Shown here one piece after another: positions 41,772-49,779 of a DNA stretch of 49,779 bases. A program made the translations under genes and the position numbers. This DNA comes from Pelagicoccus enzymogenes (GTDB lineage Bacteria; Verrucomicrobiota; Verrucomicrobiia; Opitutales; Opitutaceae), in NCBI RefSeq assembly GCF_014803405.1, contig NZ_JACYFG010000057.1, positions 1 to 49,779 of the forward strand, in the 5' to 3' direction. Numbering within the stretch: position 1 is the first letter of the stretch; every line of letters begins with the position of its first letter. The notes beneath the pieces are model-generated. The model ran no database searches. It was not told the DNA's origin and was given only the letters and a program-made list of their open reading frames with translations.

Positions 41772-43950
41772 ATACAAGGCGGGCGTTTGGCCAACTTTCC
41801 TTCGCCCCAAAGCGCAGGCGCTGCAAATCGGCAATCACTCTAGAGAATCGTTCAGTGTCCCGATAGTCCCGCTCCGAAATACGAACGAGCAACTTGCTTG
41901 CCTTGCGGCGAATCGGATCTCCTCGCCTAAACGGAGCCAACACCAACTCCCTGACGTTAAGCGTCATGTTGCGCTGAATCATGAAGGCAGCCGCCAGGAT
42001 GATGCCTAGGAAGACCATATATAGGATTCGCCAGAATCCCCAAGGCGAAGTCACCCAAAAGTACATGTAGTCACCCGTATTTTTGGCCCAACGCTCCGCC
42101 ACAGAAACATAAGCGAGGAAAAAGTCCTTCAACTGAATCGCCGCTTCCTTCTGAGCCGCTTCGTCGAAATTGACGATCCGGCGATACCAGAGCAGGCGCA
42201 GGCTGTCCAGGAAGGCCGAGGAATCCGCCTCGCCATAGCGTTGGCTTACGAGTTCCGTCATCGGGTTGATGGCCGGAGTCTCCGAACCAGGAGTTGGGTC
42301 AACCCGTATCCACCGTCCAACTCCATCGTAAATCTCAGCCCAAGCGTGAGCATCGGCGTTTCTTACCATAAAGTACTTTTCGTAAGGATTCCATGTACCA
42401 CCTTTGAATCCCACTACCACGCGAGCGGGATAGCCCGCCGCTCGGGCGGTCAAAACGAAAGAGGACGCGAAGAACTCGCAATGCCCCGGCAGGTCCGAAC
42501 TAAACCAACGCGCAACTGGGTCCTCCATCTCCTGCACCTGAGGGAGCGTGACCGACATAGAATAGCTATGCTGCTTCCAAAGGTAACCGACCGCCCTACG
42601 AGCAAAATCCAGAGGAGGTAGACGCTCCCCTCCCAGAATTTCATTCGCCGCCGCCCTGAATATTGCAGTCGCCGGCTGTTCCTCAGGCAGAGAAAGCAAG
42701 GTTTCCGGATACTTGATCCGGCTCCGCTGAGGTTCGTCCACAAAGGAATCTGTCAGGAACTTTGGATACGAATTCGCTGGAACATCCGGAACAGACCCAG
42801 AGAAATCGACCGCTTCCAGCTGGTAGGAAACCATCTTGGAATTCGTTTCCTTCAAGGCCACCGAGTGCATGTGAGGATCGATCGCAATGTCCGTGAGGCT
42901 CGCTACCGTCATGTGTTTGAACGTTCCCAATATAGGAAGATAACGACTTACCTCCGGTTCTAGAAAGAAGGTCCAACGATCGCGGTCTTGCGTGGAAGGA
43001 GTCTGGGCAATGCGCCGGTCTGGCCAATAGCGGACGGAATGGTAAGGCGATGCGAGCGGACTCTTCTGCAGGGCGCTTAAGCTTTCGGAAAGCTTGAAAG
43101 ATCCGCTCTTGTATTCATCCAACGCCAACATTCTCCAATAGGGAGTCAAAGGCACCGAGGCATCCGCTGGAACATCCACTCGCAAGGCTACGCTGTCGTC
43201 GTTCTTGATATCCGTCACCTCTCCCAACTGGATGCTATCGCTGAAACCAGACAAGGACTCCTTCGACTTCATCTTGAAGAGGCTAACCTTGTCTTCGATG
43301 TCGATTCGCGGAATTGCGATAAAAACGATGGCTGCGACAAAAAGCATCGACGCAAACATCGATGTTCCAAGAAACAAGAACCGGGTAGAGAGAACGGAGC
43401 CCAAAGCTCGCAGAAAATTCATCTCATGCGTTTTGCGCATGCCTTCCAGCATTTCGTAGTCGCCTTCCGCCTTCGTCTCGATCGAGGTATTGATCAACAA
43501 GTAGAAGATAGCTAAGGCAGAAAATAGTAGTAGTTGCAACCCAAATACAAGCGTCGCCGTCAAGATACCTGTCATGATGATCAAGAACAGGCACAGGAGC
43601 GCTAGCTGCATTTCCTCGCGGCGCTTGTTGTGATTCAAGCAGCGAAACAGAATCAGCCATGTATTCAGGTCAAGCAAAGCGGGGATCGTATCTTTGGCAA
43701 GCACGTCGATCAAGACGAGCGGCACGATTGCTATAGCATATCCCTTCCAAACGATTTGCGGCACGCGGGCGATCCATGAGGGCTTGATCAGCGCCAGAGC
43801 CACTACCGAACTGGCGATGATGGCAGGGATCTTGTTGTGGCCGCTTATGTTGAACAACGTCGTGATACACACCAGCCCCATCAAGGCGCCGAGCATCCAT
43901 TTCAGAGCGAGAAGATCCTCTAGACTATGCCTGTCCGATTTGGATTTCAT
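41746..43950 (-). CDS. TgpA-like transglutaminase with membrane domain
   Basis: 734 residues: an N-terminal membrane region of about five to six helices (about 17-215, DUF3488 type), a periplasmic beta region, and a transglutaminase-like domain (about 440-560). The catalytic triad is complete: Cys491 in PGHCEFFASSF, His535 in DAHAWAEI and Asp551 in WIRVDPTPG. One further membrane helix lies at about 630-652 (FWRILYMVFLGIILAAAF), followed by a cytoplasmic tail. TgpA of Pseudomonas is essential and linked to the envelope; the exact substrate is unknown. It is the last gene of a MoxR-DUF58-transglutaminase group, overlapping the DUF58 gene by 26 bp. Confidence 0.88.
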   Translation of the reverse strand: MKSKSDRHSLEDLLALKWMLGALMGLVCITTLFNISGHNKIPAIIASSVVALALIKPSWIARVPQIVWKGYAIAIVPLVLIDVLAKDTIPALLDLNTWLILFRCLNHNKRREEMQLALLCLFLIIMTGILTATLVFGLQLLLFSALAIFYLLINTSIETKAEGDYEMLEGMRKTHEMNFLRALGSVLSTRFLFLGTSMFASMLFVAAIVFIAIPRIDIEDKVSLFKMKSKESLSGFSDSIQLGEVTDIKNDDSVALRVDVPADASVPLTPYWRMLALDEYKSGSFKLSESLSALQKSPLASPYHSVRYWPDRRIAQTPSTQDRDRWTFFLEPEVSRYLPILGTFKHMTVASLTDIAIDPHMHSVALKETNSKMVSYQLEAVDFSGSVPDVPANSYPKFLTDSFVDEPQRSRIKYPETLLSLPEEQPATAIFRAAANEILGGERLPPLDFARRAVGYLWKQHSYSMSVTLPQVQEMEDPVARWFSSDLPGHCEFFASSFVLTARAAGYPARVVVGFKGGTWNPYEKYFMVRNADAHAWAEIYDGVGRWIRVDPTPGSETPAINPMTELVSQRYGEADSSAFLDSLRLLWYRRIVNFDEAAQKEAAIQLKDFFLAYVSVAERWAKNTGDYMYFWVTSPWGFWRILYMVFLGIILAAAFMIQRNMTLNVRELVLAPFRRGDPIRRKASKLLVRISERDYRDTERFSRVIADLQRLRFGAKESWPNARLVFREARRLR

Positions 43951-45055
43951 TCACGTACGCACCAACGCTTCCGCCTTTTATTGGCTGGAAGCAGATTCGG
44001 TTGATTCCTCCGCTCTCCTTGTATCCATGCTCTAACTCTCCTGGCTGCAGCTCCGACAAGGCGTCGAAAAAACCTTCCAGGTCCGCAACTCGTTGAATCC
44101 GAAGGCTGGGTCCCCCTACGATGAGGCATGAGTCCAGCTTTCCCTCAAGGAACAGGTCTTCCGCTAAACTCGAGGCAAAGGAACACATCTTTTCGAAGGA
44201 CTCCTCGTCCTTCCACAGAAAGGAAGCAGGATCCACCACAATATCCAGAAGCGACTGCGTTTCGGTCGCGTTCTGCTTCACGATCAACCGTCCTTGTTTC
44301 GCGGATACCTTCCAATGGATGGAACGCTGGGCATCGCCCTTTTCATAGTGCCGCAAACCAATCAACTCTCCTGAAATGCCCTGTTTCTTGCTGCTTTTTC
44401 CTTGCAGCAATCCCGAAACCTCCGGGTTTCGATAGCGCGTGTAAGAGATGCGCCTGGGCCATACCCTGATTTCTGATTCGCACTCACCGGGAAGGAACTT
44501 GGAGAGAAAGCCAAAGGGAAAACTGGAAACCGCGTTCTCAATCACGATCTTGGTTTTCATGCGGCGAACGGGCTTGAAACGCCAGACCAGCGTCGTCTCC
44601 TCTCCGGGATCCAAGCGTTGCTTCATGTACAGGCGACGCTTCTCGTCGGTCGCTTCCGTGGTCAGCCCGAAGGAAACGCAAAACAAGGGGAATCGCTGCC
44701 GCGCATTCTCTAAAACGACTTTGGCCTGCCCTTCTTCTCCAACGCGAAAGGTGGAACTCGTCTCCAGCCTCCAGCGCGCGCAAAGCAAATTTCCCCAGCA
44801 CACCACCCCGCTCATGATAAGGGCAGCGATCAACAAGGCCAAGGCAGCAAACAAGATGTTGTTAACCGTGTTGTAGGCCGCCAAGCCGATCGTCAGGCCG
44901 ATGAAGATGAGCAGCATGCCCGAACCTGTCGGAATCACCTTGTGCCCTTTGGGCGGGACCACTTGCTCGATCAACTTTCGCAGCAGGGATCCCCGACGGT
45001 TCGCCACCGCTGGGCCCTTCCAGTCAAATCGCTCTTCTGCTACCGGAGCTGCCAT
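43925..45055 (-). CDS. DUF58 membrane protein
   Basis: 376 residues with two adjacent transmembrane helices (about 47-68 and 72-90) near the N-terminus, followed by a beta-rich part and the DUF58 signature LRHYEKGDAQRSIHWKVSAK (about 230-250) that precedes a vWA-like half. A MIDAS motif is not obvious. DUF58 proteins are nearly always encoded with MoxR ATPases, which are thought to act as chaperones for vWA-type partners. Here the gene starts 12 bp after moxR and overlaps the transglutaminase gene, so the three are one operon. Confidence 0.9.
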   Translation of the reverse strand: MAAPVAEERFDWKGPAVANRRGSLLRKLIEQVVPPKGHKVIPTGSGMLLIFIGLTIGLAAYNTVNNILFAALALLIAALIMSGVVCWGNLLCARWRLETSSTFRVGEEGQAKVVLENARQRFPLFCVSFGLTTEATDEKRRLYMKQRLDPGEETTLVWRFKPVRRMKTKIVIENAVSSFPFGFLSKFLPGECESEIRVWPRRISYTRYRNPEVSGLLQGKSSKKQGISGELIGLRHYEKGDAQRSIHWKVSAKQGRLIVKQNATETQSLLDIVVDPASFLWKDEESFEKMCSFASSLAEDLFLEGKLDSCLIVGGPSLRIQRVADLEGFFDALSELQPGELEHGYKESGGINRICFQPIKGGSVGAYVNEIQIGQA

Positions 45056-45067
45056 CGGCTCGCTTCC

Positions 45068-46042
45068 TTACTTGGGTTGCGGAATCGCGTTGAGCAAACG
45101 TGCCAGGATTCCTTCCACCATGCGTCGCTCCTCCAAGGCGTCCGAAGAAGGACGGCGCAGGTTGAGGCGATGCCCCATCACGGATTGAGCCACCTGCAAA
45201 ACGTCCTCCGGAATCACAAAATCGCGACCGAGGTAGAGCGCCCGGGCCTGCGACGCCACCTTGAGGGCGATCCCCCCGCGGACGCTGATGCCGGCCTTGA
45301 ATTCGCTTTCCGTACGGGTCGCGGTGATGAGCTTGAGCATGTACTCCAAGATGGAGTGCTCGATAAATACCTTCTTCACGGTGGCCTGCATGACTTCGAT
45401 CGCCGCCGGTTCCACCGCGTCTTCCACCACCATCTCGTCGTAACTGGGATTGCCGTCGGCCAAGATCTGCAGCTCGCTCGCCGGGTCGGGATAGCCCATC
45501 TGCAAACGCATCAGAAAGCGGTCCATCTGGCTCTCGGGCAGCGGAAATGTGCCCTCGTAGTCGACCGGATTTTGCGTGGCGATCACCATGAAGGGGTTGC
45601 CCACTTCGTAGGTGCTGCCGTCAACCGTTACCTTCCCGTGGTCCATCACCTCCAAAAGGCTTGACTGTGTCTTGGGCGTGGCGCGGTTGATTTCGTCCGC
45701 CAAGACGATATTGGAAAAGATGGGTCCCGGCTTGAAGTGGAACTCGCGATCGCGCTCGTCGTAGATCGAGACGCCCGTCACGTCCGTCGGCAACATGTCG
45801 CTGGTGAACTGGATGCGCTTGAACTCGGTATCCATGGCCTTCGCCAAGCAATAGGCCAAAGTCGTTTTACCCACCCCTGGCAAGTCCTCGATCAAAACGT
45901 GCCCACCGGCCGCTAAGCAAATAAGCGCTTGATCGATAACGTCTTCCTTTCCCTTGATCCGGACGAGCATGGCGTCGCGCAAGCGACTAAGGGTCGTGCG
46001 AGACTCGCTAAGGGCGTTGGCAGGAAGAAATTCGCTCATCAT
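45068..46042 (-). CDS. MoxR-family AAA+ ATPase
   Basis: 324 residues, complete for the family (alternative start at 46039). Motifs are Walker A LIEDLPGVGKTTLAYC, Walker B NIVLADEINRATPKTQSSLL, sensor 1 MVIATQNPVDYEGTFPLPES and QMDRFLMRL, and sensor 2 in SVRGGIALKVASQARAL. MoxR proteins are chaperone-like ATPases that mature or activate vWA-domain partners, here presumably the DUF58 protein. It is the first gene of the moxR-DUF58-tgpA operon. The roughly 170 bp upstream to the phosphorylase gene have no clear feature. Confidence 0.94.
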   Translation of the reverse strand: MMSEFLPANALSESRTTLSRLRDAMLVRIKGKEDVIDQALICLAAGGHVLIEDLPGVGKTTLAYCLAKAMDTEFKRIQFTSDMLPTDVTGVSIYDERDREFHFKPGPIFSNIVLADEINRATPKTQSSLLEVMDHGKVTVDGSTYEVGNPFMVIATQNPVDYEGTFPLPESQMDRFLMRLQMGYPDPASELQILADGNPSYDEMVVEDAVEPAAIEVMQATVKKVFIEHSILEYMLKLITATRTESEFKAGISVRGGIALKVASQARALYLGRDFVIPEDVLQVAQSVMGHRLNLRRPSSDALEERRMVEGILARLLNAIPQPK

Positions 46043-46210
46043 AAGATCTTAGGAAGTAACAGTTTAGCTAAAGTGGTTCGAACCTCCTCTTTATCGACAA
46101 TCGAAAGCCCAAATTTACCGAAGACTGAGGGGAATTCCGCAACCATGACCAACACGCAAGCCTTGGCTCCAGCGCTCTCATCCATCCTTCGAAGTCAAGG
46201 GAAGAAGACC

Positions 46211-46909
46211 CTAAGAGCAATCGCTCAAATAGTCCACCACGTCCGCAAGGAATTGGTTGATCGTGTCCTGGTTTTTCGCAACCAGGGCCTGGAACGCCTC
46301 CATCGAGAGTTCGCTGGACCTGACGCCGTGGGCAAAGTTGTCGACCATGCAAAAGGGCGTCAGCTCCAGTCCACGCTCCAAAATCAGGTCCGCCTCGTTG
46401 GCGAACGTCATACCTACCACATCGCCTCCCAGCACTTGGATCGCCCGCACCTCCGCTCTTGTCTCGAAGCGAGGCCCCCGCGTCTGCATGTAGACCTTGC
46501 CCCTAACAATCGGCAATTCCGTGCAGGCGGCAATCCCATCCAGATGAGGATTGCCGATGACTGGAGCGAAAGCGCTCATCCGGTCGTCAACAAAGGTCTT
46601 CGGCGCGAAACTCATGTAGTCCTCGCACGAAACGAGACTTCCCGGCGGAATCTCCTCCCGCACCGAGCCCACCGAGCTCAGCGTAACCACAGACGTCACC
46701 CCCAACTGGCAAAGAGCCTCGACGTTGGCCCGATAGTTGATCGCGTGCGGCGGCAGGGCATGCTCGAAGCCGTGGCGGTTCATAGCCACCAGATTGCCCT
46801 GCTCCTTTACGAGTATCTCCCCATGCAACGTCTCCAGCCGATGCTCTCGCCAGCCCGCAAAGGTATCCGCCCGTTCAATGCTGGTTCCACTAATGATTGC
46901 AATCTTCAT
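46211..46909 (-). CDS. MTAP/PNP-type nucleoside phosphorylase
   Basis: A 232-residue member of the trimeric purine nucleoside phosphorylase/MTA phosphorylase family. It opens with KIAIISGTSIERAD, keeps AMNRHGFEHALPPHAINYRANVEAL (phosphate and ribose region), VTLSSVGSVREEIPPG, and the base-binding stretch QTRGPRFETRAEVRAIQ followed by VVGMTFANEADL. It is slightly shorter than usual MTAPs (about 260-290). It should cleave a purine nucleoside or methylthioadenosine with phosphate; the exact substrate cannot be set by eye. Single gene, divergent from enolase. Confidence 0.84.
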   Translation of the reverse strand: MKIAIISGTSIERADTFAGWREHRLETLHGEILVKEQGNLVAMNRHGFEHALPPHAINYRANVEALCQLGVTSVVTLSSVGSVREEIPPGSLVSCEDYMSFAPKTFVDDRMSAFAPVIGNPHLDGIAACTELPIVRGKVYMQTRGPRFETRAEVRAIQVLGGDVVGMTFANEADLILERGLELTPFCMVDNFAHGVRSSELSMEAFQALVAKNQDTINQFLADVVDYLSDCS

Positions 46910-47066
46910 GGCTTATCGAACTAGCTCCCCCAAAGCCCGCTTTCAAACCCCGAAAATGCAAAATCTCCGACACACGCGATTGTTGCGTTCCCCAGCCTTG
47001 CATTTCCCCGAAGCCCGGTCATAAGTTCCAGCCCTTCGTCGGGACCTACCCGCGGAAAATCGTTAA

Positions 47067-48371
<1,305 letters not shown>

Positions 48372-48406
48372 TCCGTAGTCGCCGTTTCACTACGCGAAAC
48401 CTTTCC

Positions 48407-48437
48407 AAGGCCCGACGCTCCCGCGTCGGGCCTTTTT
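48407..48437 (+). terminator. Intrinsic terminator after enolase
   Basis: AAGGCCCGACGC (48407-48418) and GCGTCGGGCCTT (48423-48434) form a perfect 12-bp stem with a 4-base loop and a T-run to 48437. Confidence 0.93.
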
Positions 48438-48443
48438 CGTATT

Positions 48444-48463
48444 TGTAGGGCTGCCGCTCGCTG
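48444..48463. repeat. Second copy of the REP-like core
   Basis: tgtagggctgccgctcgctg matches 16 of 20 bases of 8350-8369. It lies between the enolase terminator and the insertion sequence. Confidence 0.4.
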
Positions 48464-48491
48464 TTTAGCGCAAGGACATAGTTAACACATG

Positions 48492-49724
48492 TTAAGGTAC
48501 ATGGTTAACGCTTTTCAGGTGGGCTTCTTGCTCCCCCTGGACGCCTAGGCGTCCAGGGGGAGCAAGAAGCGCGTTGTAGTTGTTTCTAGGCTTGGTCGCG
48601 CGGCTCAGGTCGATCATCCCCAAGCTTTTCCAGCAGTAGAAAACTTCCCAGCGAAGATCGTCGAACTGGTTTATCGCCACGCTTTCCCCGATGAAGGCCC
48701 TTCCGATGAAGAAGCTGCGTCCCTTGAACATCAGGTCGCCTTTGCTCTTCACCTTGCGCACCTGCTCGGCCTCGCCGTAGAAGCTCAGGCAGTGGGGTAT
48801 GGTCGCGGGCAAGGCTCGCTCCGAGGCGCGGTAGCGGTCGGCGGGGCAGTCGAGATCGAGCGAGCGGTGCGGGCGGACGTGGTTGTAGGTCTCGCGAAAC
48901 CGGGCGAACTCCCGGTCGCAATGCTCGAGGTCGCGCCACAGCGTGGTCCTGCCCAGCAGCTCGTGCTTGAGGGTCTGGTGGAAGCGTTCCTCCTTGCCTT
49001 GCGTCTGGGGGTGCAGGGGGCGGCCGTGGATCGTCTCCACCCCCAGGCGCAGCAGCCAGGCCTCCAGCTCGCTGGCCGCCCCGAACCCCCGCCCCCAGGG
49101 CGAACCGTTGTCGCAGAGGATGGCCCAAGGCAGCCCGTACTTGCCGAAGCATGACAGCAGGCATTCCTGCACCGTGGAGGTCCTCTCGTCCTCGCAGGCC
49201 TTGAGGATGAGGTTGAAGCGGGAGTGGTCGTCGCAGGCGGTGAGCGGGTGGCAGCGCTTCGACCCGGCCATCTCGAAGTGCCCCTTGAAGTCCATCTGCC
49301 AAAGCTCGTTGGGCTGCGAACGCTCGAAGCTCCTGGGCGCCACGCACGGGCGAGAGCCTTGGCCGAGCAAGCCGGCGCGGCGGATGATGTTGTGCACGGT
49401 GGTCGCCGAGGGAAGCTCCTTTTCCCCGGCGTTTTGCAGCAGGCGGCGCAGCTTGCGCGCTCCCCAGCAGTCGTGCTTGCGGCGAAGCTCCAAGACCTTC
49501 CTCTCCACCTCGGGGCAGCTCTTGTTGGGCTGCCCCGCCGGCCGACGCGAGCGGTCCTCCAGACCAGGCAAGCCTTCCTTGCGGTAGCGCTCCAGCCACT
49601 TGTAGGCAGTCGGCGGGCTTATGCCGAAACGGCGGATCAGCTCGCGTTTGTTCGCTCCAGGCTTCGATGCCAGGAAGACGAAATCTCTTCTTTGGGTTAT
49701 CTTATCGGTCTCCATCCACGGCAT
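48492..49724 (-). CDS. IS481-family transposase (DDE integrase)
   Basis: 410 residues. N-terminal helix-turn-helix part (about 14-60; ELIRRFGISPPTAYKWLERY), a second DNA-binding part with KLRRLLQNAGE, then an rve-type DDE core (about 140-290): the first Asp in WQMDFKGHF, the second in ILCDNGSPWG, and the Glu in QGKEERFHQTLKHE. The C-terminal region includes VFYCWKSLGMIDLS. No frameshift or stop interrupts it, so it appears active. Starts at 49724 or 49715 are possible. The stop codon lies inside the left terminal repeat. Residues about 385-401 are encoded by a perfect 48-bp palindrome, which is unusual. Confidence 0.92.
   Translation of the reverse strand: MPWMETDKITQRRDFVFLASKPGANKRELIRRFGISPPTAYKWLERYRKEGLPGLEDRSRRPAGQPNKSCPEVERKVLELRRKHDCWGARKLRRLLQNAGEKELPSATTVHNIIRRAGLLGQGSRPCVAPRSFERSQPNELWQMDFKGHFEMAGSKRCHPLTACDDHSRFNLILKACEDERTSTVQECLLSCFGKYGLPWAILCDNGSPWGRGFGAASELEAWLLRLGVETIHGRPLHPQTQGKEERFHQTLKHELLGRTTLWRDLEHCDREFARFRETYNHVRPHRSLDLDCPADRYRASERALPATIPHCLSFYGEAEQVRKVKSKGDLMFKGRSFFIGRAFIGESVAINQFDDLRWEVFYCWKSLGMIDLSRATKPRNNYNALLAPPGRLGVQGEQEAHLKSVNHVP
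48523..48570. repeat. Perfect 48-bp palindrome at the transposase 3' end
   Basis: Two 24-base arms with no spacer: the left arm starts GCTTCTTGCTCCCCC (48523) and meets its exact reverse complement at 48546/48547 (centre CCTAGG), ending at 48570. The symmetry stops at once outside (G at both 48522 and 48571). RNA from either strand would fold into a very stable hairpin. Confidence 0.95.
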
Positions 49725-49779
49725 ACAGAAGTGTTAACCATGTCTGTTAACACCTGTTAACCATGTATCTTGACCAGAC

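Larger units (their letters stand above)
48489..49776 (-). mobile_element. IS481-family insertion sequence
   Basis: Terminal inverted repeats can be read at 48489-48509 and 49756-49776: the inner 19 positions match at 17 (both run into TACATGGTTAAC on the reading strand). The exact outer tips are uncertain. Additional GTTAAC copies lie just inside or outside (48481-48486, 49746-49751, and GTTAACCATGT at 49733-49743 repeated at 49756-49766), like reiterated transposase-binding sites. One intact transposase gene fills the element. Only three bases of right flank are in the window, so a target-site duplication cannot be checked. It landed downstream of enolase between the terminator and the window end. 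Confidence 0.82.

Noticed and set aside
48586-49599. 337-residue frame overlapping the transposase
   Set aside because: Same strand, different frame; Ala/Gly/Arg-rich and without motifs. The +0 frame carries the DDE residues, so this is not a frameshift partner.

Overview
The window is a GC-rich bacterial chromosome segment that most resembles Verrucomicrobiota, probably class Opitutae (a Pelagicoccus- or Puniceicoccales-like organism). This assignment is an inference from gene content: a DUF1080 protein, a PQQ dehydrogenase with embedded c-type heme sites and a verrucomicrobial-style C-terminal tail, a Tat-exported dienelactone hydrolase, an RLAN/RimK amidoligase cluster, and an mreBCD-mrdA operon. 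No 16S rRNA is present to confirm it, and I saw no tRNA, rRNA, CRISPR or prophage.

Layout. 1-2 kb: an accessory patch, AT-richer than the rest, with an orphan HEPN-like protein, a tiny membrane protein and a complete yefM-yoeB toxin-antitoxin pair. 2-3.6 kb: a GNAT-nitrilase fusion whose nucleophile position is Ser, not Cys. 3.8-7.4 kb: an exported protein, then an overlapping ion-transport operon (MscS-like channel, soluble MgtE-N/CBS protein, MgtE). 7.4-8.8 kb: an orphan gene and a repeat-rich non-coding stretch. 8.8-16.6 kb: eight same-strand genes that pair three amide-bond-forming ligases (RimK with an RCK_C tail, RLAN-RimK, GCS2/YbdK-like) with four hydrolases (retropepsin-like protease, AstE-like deacylase, C39-like peptidase, N-formylglutamate amidohydrolase) and a polyphosphate kinase 2. 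This is the strongest candidate for a poorly described biochemical system here.

16.5-28.5 kb: metabolic genes on both strands: GH78 rhamnosidase overlapping a TMEM175-type channel gene, a YdeP-type molybdopterin oxidoreductase with FdhD, PQQ dehydrogenase, dienelactone hydrolase, DUF1080 protein, a 650-bp non-coding region, and a small membrane protein. 28.5-31.4 kb (minus strand): DUF362-like protein, aroB and an unrecognised protein.

31.6-37.1 kb: a macromolecular-synthesis block of TPR lipoprotein, DnaG primase (three of four zinc-finger ligands lost), RpoD and TatA, closed by a terminator. 37.4-41.8 kb: the rod-shape operon mreB-mreC-mreD-mrdA. 41.7-46.0 kb (minus strand): MoxR ATPase, DUF58 protein and TgpA-like transglutaminase. 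Then come a nucleoside phosphorylase and enolase. The right end is an almost complete IS481-family element carrying a perfect 48-bp palindrome in its transposase gene.
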